Assembly: GCA_018398585.1 (NCBI GenBank)
Contig: JAGTTD010000006.1
Span: forward strand, 3,484,501-3,548,500
Length of the DNA stretch: 64,000 nucleotides
Source: Simmondsia chinensis
Lineage: Eukaryota; Streptophyta; Magnoliopsida; Caryophyllales; Simmondsiaceae
Direction: 5' to 3'
Every line of letters begins with the position of its first letter. Positions within the stretch are counted from its first letter, which is position 1. The notes beneath the pieces are model-generated. The model saw only the letters and a list, made by a program, of their open reading frames with translations, searched no databases and was not told the origin of the DNA. This document shows positions 1 through 8,419 of this stretch, piece by piece. Made by a program: the position numbers and the translations under genes.

Positions 1-1159
1 TTTTCTCAACTAATTTACTATAACCGTAATAGAAGAAAATAATATAATTTACTTTTGAAAAAGAAAAAAAAAATTTAACAAAAATTGGTTATCAAAATAA
101 CTTGATGGATTAACCCAGAACCCTAAAACAAACCCAACCCGACTAGAGATTAACCCGAACACAAAAAAGCCAAACCCAAAACCAAACCCAGAGTTGACCT
201 TACCCGACCCCGCTTGAGATTAGACAATTGTTTCCCAATTTACACAATTGAAAAACTGACGTCTTGAGCAATTTCTTTAATTTTTTTTATTTGCTATAAA
301 AAAAGATTTCACAAGCCTGCGAAATTCTCTATTTTTAAATTGATAAATCCTTTGTTAAAATTCAATGGATTCTTACAAGAAAATATTGCTGACACATGAT
401 TTGTGTGATATTAAAACATATTTTATTAAAATTTAACAATTGTTTTTCGTAATCCATACGCTTTTCACTTAAAATATTAGTATAATTCATATATACTATC
501 GTTTTTAAGGGTCAATTAGCATTTTCCGGCGAAATTATCATAATCGGATGAGACATTCAGCTTATTACGTAAGGATCAAGCAAGCTTGTATTCAAAAGTT
601 ATGGCCAAAAGATTTATCCTTTAGTATTGGGTCACATTATGCATCTGTGTTATATATTAATTAGAAGTTCCGTCTCTGAAAAGCCTTCGCTACACATTCT
701 TCTCTTAATTTAAATGTATATAAGTCATTACATAAGCAAACTCAATTTTTTAAAATTAATAATATAATTTATCAATTATAATAAATAAATTTAATTATTT
801 AAAATTTAATTACATATCGTGCATCCCATAACTGGAGAGTCATGTTATATTAATAATATAATTTATCAAATAACTGAAGCTCGAGCCATGCATGAAGGGT
901 TAGGGGAACAAACCGAAAGAATAGCGAAAAATTAATGTCACAGGAGTTTGTGAACTAAAAAATTAATACATCAAAACTCAAGGTTCGAATATATAACTCA
1001 CCCAAAAAAGTGTTGTACGTGCTTTATAAAATATTAATGTCAGGGCAATTTAATATTTTTAAATTAGCTCTTATTAGCAACAGAATTTAGAACTTTGCAC
1101 TATTTGAGAACCCAACAAGTCAAATCACATATTAGGCCTTATTACAAACATATATACAA
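1..1159. other. Gene-free AT-rich stretch (copy A)
   Basis: No coding sequence seen. Positions about 105-225 hold a degenerate AACCCGACCC-type repeat of the kind that recurs near 7000-7640. The rest is AT-rich with no repeat I can name. The same sequence lies at 31730-32888. Confidence 0.6.
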
Positions 1160-1567
1160 CTACGTCTCGATAATTTCCGGGGATCCCGCAGGTTGTTGAT
1201 CAAATACTTCAATACAAGTCGTCCAAATAATATCCTGTCTTGTGAGGATTTCAGCAATCTGTTGCCATTTAAAATTTTCTTTGACGAGAATTGACTTTGT
1301 CATGGAATTGTGGCACGTACTTCCCAAGCTTAGCAAGTCTTTGCATGACTTAATGTTGATCCCAGAATCAGCTCCTTTAAATACGTATTCAAATATAGCA
1401 TCACCAGACAAGGGATCCATTTTATATGTGCAAGCTTCTACATAGGATTCGGAGCTCGGGTCTAAACTCGGGACGAAATCGTGGTCACGTCCCAATGCAC
1501 TTGCAGTGCATGATGTAGCAAGGAGCATAAAGATGGCTAAGTATGCCACAAGAGGTAGAGTTTCCAT
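1160..1567 (-). CDS. Small secreted cysteine-containing protein, prolamin-like family (copy A)
   Basis: A single-exon frame of 135 residues. Residues 1-25 form a hydrophobic signal peptide ending near ALG, so the product is probably secreted. The mature part carries the prolamin-like pattern: Cys46, KMDP at 49-52, IFEYVFKG at 58-65, Cys75, then LGSTCH with Cys85, and Cys118. Family members commonly have a Cys in the motif after KMDP and a Cys-Cys pair before the second helix; here these two positions are Ser54 and Ser74, so one disulfide may be lost. The family includes egg-cell and reproductive secreted peptides, but no specific role can be read here. A related pseudogene lies convergently at 2948-3370. 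The start is the first ATG in frame with the signal peptide; in copy B a 4-bp insertion destroys this arrangement. Confidence 0.65.
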   Translation of the reverse strand: METLPLVAYLAIFMLLATSCTASALGRDHDFVPSLDPSSESYVEACTYKMDPLSGDAIFEYVFKGADSGINIKSCKDLLSLGSTCHNSMTKSILVKENFKWQQIAEILTRQDIIWTTCIEVFDQQPAGSPEIIET

Positions 1568-1891
1568 GACTTTCGTGCTTCAATCTTATTTGATCCTTTA
1601 AACTGATAAAAAAGATATGAAATATATAAAACCTTAGTGAATAATGCTATTATGATACTACATTGTCTATATATAAGAAAAAAAATTAATAAAAAAAAAC
1701 GTTAAGATAAGTTCCGTTAGTGTTTTACAAAGGTTACATGATTTATTAAGTGCAATTAATATTGTACGTTTATCAACTAATACTGATAAATGTTGAAACA
1801 GAAATATATTTATGAATGACATAACTTAATCTGTATAATGAAAGTTAATATGGCTTGATATGCGTTTTTTACATGTGACCCATATTGCATC

Positions 1892-2000
1892 ATTTTTTTT
1901 TTTTTTTCCAATAATCAGCAAGGATAAACTCGCGATACAAAAGTCGACGCCTCAAATAAGCGACCCGAAAAGCACACAAAAAGTGTGGGAAGGGGAAAAT
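1892..2000 (-). mobile_element. LINE/SINE 3'-tail fragment (T-run on + strand)
   Basis: A T-run is followed by a variant of the window-wide tail motif GATAATTAGCGACA (here AATAATCAGCAAGGA), then the short GCGA/AAAG-rich stretch typical of this family. It is a 5'-truncated minus-strand retroelement. Copy B has the same insert near 33626-33735. Confidence 0.5.
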
Positions 2001-2026
2001 AACTAGAAATCTGCTTCACTTATATT

Positions 2027-2268
2027 GTGAAGGAACCAATTGTTCTAAAAGTTTAAGCTGATGAATGAAGGCCGGATTATTTTATACTCATTCCCCCTCA
2101 CGTAAAAGGATATTGGGCCTGAAACGTGAATATTGTACAAACCCACCTTAGACCTTATGCTTAAGTTATATTAGTATTGAAAGTGGGAGTTCTAGGAATT
2201 CAAACTCGTAACCTCTTGGTCAACAAAGATCTAACGTCATATCCAAAAACCAAATTCTGATACATGCA
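2027..2268 (-). mobile_element. tRNA-derived SINE, family 1 (copy A)
   Basis: On the minus strand it begins with a tRNA-like head containing a box-B-like GAGTTTGAATTCC preceded by GACCAAGAGGT. The body reads through GTGAGGGGGAAT, then TATAAAAT, then CAGCTTAAACTT, and ends in GGTTCCTTC. The same order appears at 50222-50450 (minus) and 59208-59432 (plus), so this is a dispersed family and not local duplication only. Copy B holds it near 33756-33997. Confidence 0.6.
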
Positions 2269-2465
2269 TATCCAGATTGTTTTTATACTCTAACATATAT
2301 AACAAATGAATGCTCCGGTTATGTCTTTTTATATGATATAGCTTAACAAATATGAATTCTATAGTAATAATTTTCACTATGAGATAATATGTTACTAAAA
2401 AACCTTAATAATTTACTGAAACTAAAAACCGAAATATGATTTGATATCTGGATGGATATTAAGTT

Positions 2466-2690
2466 CAAACTCCTTGTTTTATTTTCCAGTGTTTGTAATC
2501 TTCTAGCACCTGTTGCCCTTATTTGTATTTCTTTTTGCATTCTTGTCTTTTTCTTTTCAATTTTGTCTTCTTGTTTTTACTTGTCCTTTTTTGGTCCCCG
2601 TTTCCTTACAGGTGTCCTAGGCCTCGCTTTTGTCTAGTGGCATGTTATGTATCGTGACCTTGTCGCTAATTATTCAAAAAAAAAGAAAAG
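2466..2690 (+). mobile_element. LINE/SINE 3'-tail fragment with A-tail
   Basis: A T-rich, CTTG-rich stretch ends in GTCGCTAATTATTC followed by an A-tract. This tail recurs on both strands across the window (for example 27191, 47078, 63181). It is a 5'-truncated copy of a non-LTR family. The short open frame inside it is not a gene. The duplicate is at about 34197-34420. Confidence 0.55.
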
Positions 2691-2947
2691 GAATAAGAAT
2701 ATGTCCTCTCTCAAATAGCAAGGCAACAAACAAAACTTTAGGAATTTTGTATTAATAGTTATTCACTACTCATATAATTGGTATGTACTACGGCTTTGCT
2801 CATAATTATCAACAAAAAAAAAAAAATAGAGCAATTAATTTTTTTTCTGTTTTCCCTTTATAAATGGATGATGTTCAACCCTTGTAGCATCATTCATTAA
2901 AAATATCATCTACTCGCATCCCATATTTTATCAATTCAATTGATAAA

Positions 2948-3370
2948 ATGAGATTTTATTTCAATACCATGAAGATCGAAGCTCTGCCTATTATGACTTA
3001 TTCTGTATCATTGGTTTTTCTTGTTGCATCAATTCTAGCAAATGCAAATGGAAGCAACCTCGACCTCGTCCCTACATCGGATCCAAGGTTTGCAATCCGT
3101 GTAGAAGCTTGACTAAACAAAATGGATCCCCTTTCTGGTGAAGCTATATTTGAATTCATCTTTGCAGGTTCTGGTATCAGTCTTGCCTCTTGCAGTGACC
3201 TACTAAGGTTGGGACAGACATGCCACGATATTATGACCCATTCTATTTTGATTAAGGAACATTTAAAAAGGTAAGCAATCAATGAAATTCTCAAAAGGCA
3301 TGATGGTATCTGGAACATTTGCACTGAAGTTTTTGGTCAACAGCCCGTGAGTTCCCCAACAAGTTCCTAG
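2948..3370 (+). pseudogene. Prolamin-like secreted protein pseudogene (copy A)
   Basis: Read from ATG 2948 (or in-frame ATG 2969) to TAG 3370, one frame of 141 codons shows a signal peptide, then KMDPLSGEAIFEFIF, SCSDLLRLGQTCH, and ICTEVF, closely matching the neighbouring gene at 1160-1567. Two in-frame stops interrupt it: TGA at 3110-3112, exactly where the first conserved Cys stands in the paralog, and TAA at 3272-3274. Frame is otherwise kept, so decay is by nonsense changes. The same two stops occur in copy B (34678-35100), so inactivation predates the segmental duplication. Stop readthrough or an intron is not supported. Confidence 0.85.
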
Positions 3371-4528
3371 TAACAGTTGCATGTTTCAAAAGAGCCTAAT
3401 ATAAATAAAAGTCATACAAGTGAAAATTTAATGGCTTATATTTCATGTCAAAAATAAAATTATCCGAAGAAGTTTTTCACGATTTCCTTGCTATCTTAAG
3501 AAGTGAAAATTATGTTGAAATGAATGGTAGTGTGGATTTCCATTGGTAAGTAAGAAATTAATTTATATAAATATGATCACTATGGATTACCGATACTAAT
3601 GTCACATAACTTATGTAAGAAGATGGTATACAAAATAAGGGATACTAAAAGACTTAATTTTCGATGAGCTTGCAAATCCAAATCTAGACGATAATGAACT
3701 AAAAATTAGAAACAATTTGAAAAGATATAACTAATATTCATAATAAGTTCATTTAAATCTTTTATCATGTAAACTTTAGAAAAAATTAGGTTTCTCAATT
3801 TAGTTAGTAGCAAAGGAACACAACTTCCTATTTTTGATCGGTTTCCATGAAAACAAAAAGATAAAATGCATCTTGACAGTCTAGTTCGGGCTACTGTATA
3901 AAACGCCGTTGTTCTTTTTACCTTGTAGCCTAATGATTGTATTCGATGGCCCATTTTTTTTATGTTTCATGGACCGACTTTTAGCACATTCTGGTTGGAA
4001 GAGCGTGTACCACAGTACGGGGGAAATGTACAGTTAGCTATTGATTAAGCATGTTAAGCAAGGTACTTTTAAGTCGTCAATGTCTTTTGTTTTCAATGTT
4101 GATCCATCTTCATGCCGCTAGGAACTCCTTCATCATCTCTGCTTTCCAATTTTTATTTTTATCTGTTTTAATGTCTTAGTTGGTTGCTCTGACATATCCA
4201 TACACCATTGTAAGAAAGACTCCCACAGATTGATTTTCACTACTATTTTCAGATCCAGACCCAGATTTGTCATCTCACATGCTCTACAATTACCTTCTTG
4301 GTAGCAACTTCAGTTGCAAACCATAGTCAGCACCACATGATTTTAGCGTGACTTTGTCCATAGTATGTAGCGTAGTGATTTTGATTTCTCTTTTGGCTTT
4401 TCTTCTTTCTTTCTTTCTTCTCGTTTATTTGTGTCTTTAACTATTGTATCTTTGAAGTACCGTCTCTTGTACTCTCCAGAAGATTTTATACTTACACGTA
4501 CTTTATATTTTTGTTTTTTGATTCACAC

Positions 4529-4604
4529 TTGGTCTCAATAGTTGGGGTGGTAGTTGGCCAATCCAGAGACGCAGGTTCAAATCCGGCATCCCCCTCTCCC
4601 ACCA
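4529..4604 (+). mobile_element. tRNA-derived SINE head, family 2
   Basis: The segment has a box-A-like TAGTTGGGGTGGTAGT and a strong box B GGTTCAAATCC about 30 bases later, followed by a C-rich stretch. There is no intact acceptor stem, so it is a SINE head or tRNA relic and not a tRNA gene. Copy B has it near 36261-36336. Confidence 0.5.
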
Positions 4605-4796
4605 TGGCATTATCAGTTATGCGTTTGACATGAGACAAATTAAAAGAAAAAAAATGAAAAAGAATAATGTTCTTTGTGAATATAATGTATATATACAGGG
4701 TGTTTTTATTTTTCAGCCAACATTATCTTCGAATTTTGTAGTCTCTTGGTTATATTGAAATAGCTTTTTAGTTTGCAAACTATGTATGCCAAAACA

Positions 4797-4892
4797 GTGA
4801 TATCATACACGGAAAAAGTGATGTCATACAAGGGAAAAGTGAAGTCATATGCTAAAATGGTGATGTCATACGCTAGAAAGGTGACCTTAAAT
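4797..4892 (+). repeat. 21-bp minisatellite, about 4.5 units (copy A)
   Basis: Units starting GTGATRTCATAC begin at 4797, 4818, 4839 and 4860, with a decayed fifth at 4881: an exact 21-bp period. Each of the first four carries a TGATGTCA-like octamer. Copy B has identical phasing from 36528. Confidence 0.85.
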
Positions 4893-5089
4893 GTCCAAAA
4901 GCAGATACTACACTAGGGATTTTCAATTAAAAAGTTATTTCATCCCGAATGGCGGATTAAAAGTTAATTTACCAAATCTAATACTTTTTCAGAAGATAAG
5001 GAGAACGTTAGGCAGAGTATCAAGAGATACTTTAATCTATCGCTTCGAAGTGCACTATCCATTCAAGGTCCTACCAGATGTCAACCTTT

Positions 5090-5455
5090 GTTCTCCATAC
5101 GTTTTGCTATTGTAGGCCTAATCAAAGCTGCCCTATTAGCCACCTCGTTGTCTTCCCAAAAGGCATGAGAAATGTGGATTTCAACAAATCTATTTAACAA
5201 GTCCTAGATCCTCCAATATGGTATGAAGTTGCCATGGACATTGAAATTTACAGCGCATAATCTGAACAACAGTCAGGTTGTCGCCTTTCACATGCAGGCG
5301 TCGCACTCCTATACCTAAGCATTGTCTTAATTCCATCTCTAATTGCCCAAGTCTCTGCAAACATGACAGGAACATTGCCAATGCTTGTGAACTTTTGACT
5401 GAGCACCCTGCCTTGATCATCACGAGTAATAAACCCACAAGCAACACTTCGGCCT
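5090..5455 (-). pseudogene. LINE-type RNase H (RVT_3-like) relic (copy A)
   Basis: Across frames of the minus strand one reads a disrupted RNase H-like fold: VACGFITRDDQGRVL, then FAETWAIRDGI, then LGIGVRRLHVKGDNLTVVQ, PWQLHTILEDL and finally FWEDNEVANRAAL. The conserved acidic positions (Asp of FITRD, Glu of AETWA, Asp of KGDN, Asp of EDNEVAN) can be seen, but the pieces lie in at least two frames with a stop after DLGLVK. It is most likely a decayed LINE ORF2 end or a derived RNase H-like gene. Copy B: 36821-37186. Confidence 0.55.
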
Positions 5456-5902
5456 AGCGCTAGGAAGTGGAAAGTTCTTATTTTTCCTTAACCATTCAAA
5501 CTCATAAGTTGTCAATCTTCATATGAACTTTCCATCCGAGTTTTCATAAATAGGTTCGATTAACCATTGCATATGTCTCAGACCTAAACCATAATCGCAA
5601 CCAAATCTCAATTAAATAGGTAACTAAATCATATCAAATATTCCCCCAGTCAAATCTAAATCATATCAATCAATATTAATTTTGAGATAAATAATACCCT
5701 TACAATTTTATTTTTTTTGATAATTAGCGACAGAGTAATAATATCCTTACATGATCAAACCCAAGCACAGATGGCCCTTAGCTTTCATAATGGTACACAT
5801 CACGTACTAATGTTTTGCTAGCACATGTGCAAATGAGAGCATAAAAAGTGCAATAGGTTCCAAAATAAAGACAATTGTGTCATATTGAACGCTATGCATT
5901 CA
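5456..5902. other. Gene-free stretch (copy A)
   Basis: AT-rich sequence with no recognisable gene. A short TTTTTTTTGATAATTAGCGACA tail signature at about 5709-5735 marks another minus-strand 3'-tail fragment. Confidence 0.4.
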
Positions 5903-5993
5903 ACAACAACAATAACAACAACCTATTGCCTCAAATAGGCACCCGTTAAGGCATGATCTGGGAGGGTAAGATGAGACTGTTTCCGAAGAAACC
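5903..5993 (-). mobile_element. 5'-truncated Au-type SINE body with TTG tail (copy A)
   Basis: The plus strand shows CAA repeats, then TGCCTCAAATAGGCACCCG and GGGTAAGATGAGACTGTTTCC, the complement of the 3' body also found in the 5S-headed SINEs. It is flanked by a 19-bp target duplication (5884-5902 and 5994-6012, one mismatch), which fixes the element at 91 bp and shows it is truncated. Copy B (37633-37724) differs in the CAA tail. Confidence 0.7.
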
Positions 5994-6153
5994 ATTGAAC
6001 GATATGCATTCATATGCCCACTTATGCGCAAATAAAAATACACTTTCTTTTCATGAATACCAAACTATGGAAATAGTAACAAATACCATCATCAATCTAC
6101 TTAGAAAAAAATTTTATAAAATGTCAATTTAGTCGAAAATAGTGTAATAAATA

Positions 6154-6693
6154 GAGTTATTTACGCCAAAGGTCCTTGTATTTTATTGTATGAATTTAGT
6201 TCTTGTACTTTTAATTATGTCAATTTAGTCCCATACAATTCATAATGTGTCAATTTGGTCCTTAAAAAAAAAATTTATGTTAAATTCTTAATGAAATTTT
6301 TAATGGTTTAGCCACAAATTGAGTTAAATTAAGTAAATAGATGAATTTATAATAAGTTATTTGTATCTAAAATAATATTATCGTTCAAAATGACGACACT
6401 AACTTAACTTAAATTTGACCAAAGAACTAAATTGACACATTTTGAATTGTTCAGGGACTAAATTGACACAATTAAAAAGTACAAGGACCAAATTGACACA
6501 ATGAGCAAAGTACAAGGACCAAATTTTCTTGTTCCTGTTGTCCTCCCTATTGTATTTTTCCTTATTCGGATTTTCTGTTCCACCTCCCGTTTACAGGGTG
6601 TTTAGGGCTCGCTTGTCGAGGTTCCTGGTTTGTTCTTCAGCTTCGCCTACATTTATCGGAAAAAAAACTTGGACCTTTGATTTTAATAACCCT
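6154..6693. mobile_element. MITE, AGGGTTATT-TIR family, with nested insertion (copy A)
   Basis: The left end reads GAGTTATTTACGCCAAAGGTCC and the right end, after an interrupting insert, reads GGACCTTTGATTTTAATAACCCT. Subterminal blocks repeat the motif CAATTTAGTCC or its complement GGACTAAATTG several times. Related copies are at 21958, 51556 and 63499. The right arm is split by a retroelement tail at about 6526-6668. Copy B: about 37885-38424. Confidence 0.65.
6526..6668 (+). mobile_element. LINE/SINE 3'-tail nested in MITE right arm
   Basis: TTGTTCCTGTTG through CGTTTACAGGGTG and TTTATCGGAAAAAAA resembles the T-rich 3'-tail family ending in an A-run. Similar GGACC-bearing MITE sequence lies on both sides, so the tail inserted into an existing MITE. 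Confidence 0.5.
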
Positions 6694-6954
6694 AATATAT
6701 ATTTATATATATATTTTCCAACCCCCCTAAAAATGCAGGGTATATAAATTGATCCTGAAAATTTTGAAGATCCCTTGTCTTTTGTTTGTTTCATTTATTG
6801 ATTTATTCGGTGTTCGTTTGATCGTGTTATTTTATAGTTAAAAAAAGTACCTTCTAACCGAAAAGAATCGTTTTTAATTTTTTCTGTATATTTGGCCCGC
6901 ACATAAAATACTTTTGGAAAAAGCAACAACAATTTTTTTTTTAGAACGGCAAAA

Positions 6955-7640
6955 TATGACCCGACCCATTTGATCCGCTACCCGATCCGACTGTATCCAA
7001 AAAAAATTTTAATTTATTGGGACTCGAACCCAAAAATGAACCAACCCGAATTTGACCTGACCTGAACTTGACCCCAATGCGAGTTGACACGAAACCCGAA
7101 TTAGACCCGACTCAAGTTTGACCCGACGAGTGATGAACCGAGACCCAAACCAGACCCTTCCTATAACACGAAATGATCCAAATAGAAATCTAATCTACCA
7201 TAAAATCGAAAGAATATGCTAATTATTCTCATTTCGTTCAACTTGCAGTTTTAGTTATGATTTTCAAGGTTGAATAAATATATTACTAAAATAACCCGAT
7301 GGATTAACTTGAAATCCGACCTGACCCAAGGATGACCTGGCTCAAGGTTGAGCCAACCCGAGACTAATCCAACCCGAGCTCAACCTAAACCTAAGGATGA
7401 CCTTACCCTAACCTGACCCAACCTGTTTTGATCCGACCCGAGATAGACCCGATGTCGACCCAACCCTAGACTAACCCAACCCAAGGATGACATGACCCTA
7501 GCCTGACCCAACCTGATTTTGATCAGACCCGATGGCGACCCAACCCGAGGTCGACTAAACCCGAGGATGACCCAACCCTAGCCTGACCCATTTTGACCCG
7601 ACCCAAGATAGACCCAACATTTCATTAACCCGACCCAACC
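6955..7640. repeat. Degenerate GACCCGACCC-rich repeat (copy A)
   Basis: Dozens of imperfect ACCCGA/ACCTGACCC words run through this stretch with no clean period. It may be a decayed MITE or satellite-like repeat. The same sequence is at about 38710-39395. Confidence 0.6.
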
Positions 7641-7974
7641 TAACCCAATTGCCTGGTCTAGTTGTTTTTGCTTTTTCTTTAAGTCATAACTAAAAGCAGA
7701 TTTAGCAATTTTTAAGACATAAACACTCAGTAATAATTTTAAAAAATCAATTCGGAATAATTTTACAGCATGTCCAAATACATTCTTATTCAAATAGTGC
7801 ATAGAAATTTCGTTATTTTTGCATCAGAATCGGGTACAAGTCCCGTTATTCTTCTTATAAATTTTTTTCGTTCATCAACATGACAAGGTGAGCAACCAAG
7901 AGGGAAAAATAGTCAACACAACCGCAATATACGTTTTTAATCATCCCGGAAAGGAAAACCAATACCTGGGGAGC

Positions 7975-8060
7975 GGGTTGATGGGCTTTTTGAAGCCGGG
8001 ACCTCTTGCTTGATGGGTTAGAAGTTAAACCATTATACCAACATCATTAACTCAAGCATA
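7975..8060 (-). mobile_element. tRNA-derived SINE head, family 3 (copy A)
   Basis: Read on the minus strand it has a box-A-like TGGTATAATGGTTTAACTT and a later GAGGTCCCGGCTTC that could be a decayed box B. No tRNA cloverleaf is complete. Duplicate near 39722-39806. Confidence 0.4.
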
Positions 8061-8419
8061 ATATAGAGAAAACAAGAAGGTAGAAAATAGAGAAAGGAAA
8101 TGGTGAACAAGTGTTTTCGCAATTTGATTGATGGAGCATTCTCAGAGGGATCGATGTGTAATGCACTTAACAACAACAACAACAATAATAGCAGTACTAG
8201 TAGTAATAACCACTTCGAGTTAAATTATTTGAGATAAAGTTTTAGGTCAAACCAGATGGATTTTTCGAGTCTAGTTGGATTTGCGTACATGAAATTTGGT
8301 AAAATTTTTAGGTGGAAATTATTGAATCCGGATGTGAAGATCAAGTACCTTTCTCACCCAAGACCAACTTGACGGGCTTCCAATTACTTTCGGTAAAATT
8401 TGAGTTGTGTCCAATATCA

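Larger units (their letters stand above)
3371..5089. other. Intergenic stretch with SINE head and minisatellite (copy A)
   Basis: No gene recognised. Short open frames such as 3706-3954 lack codon bias or recognisable motifs. It contains a tRNA-like SINE head (4529-4604) and the 21-bp minisatellite (4797-4892), listed separately. Duplicate at 35101-36819. Confidence 0.5.

Noticed and set aside
4797..4892. CRISPR-like array
   Set aside because: Units are contiguous with no spacers and the genome is eukaryotic; it is a minisatellite.
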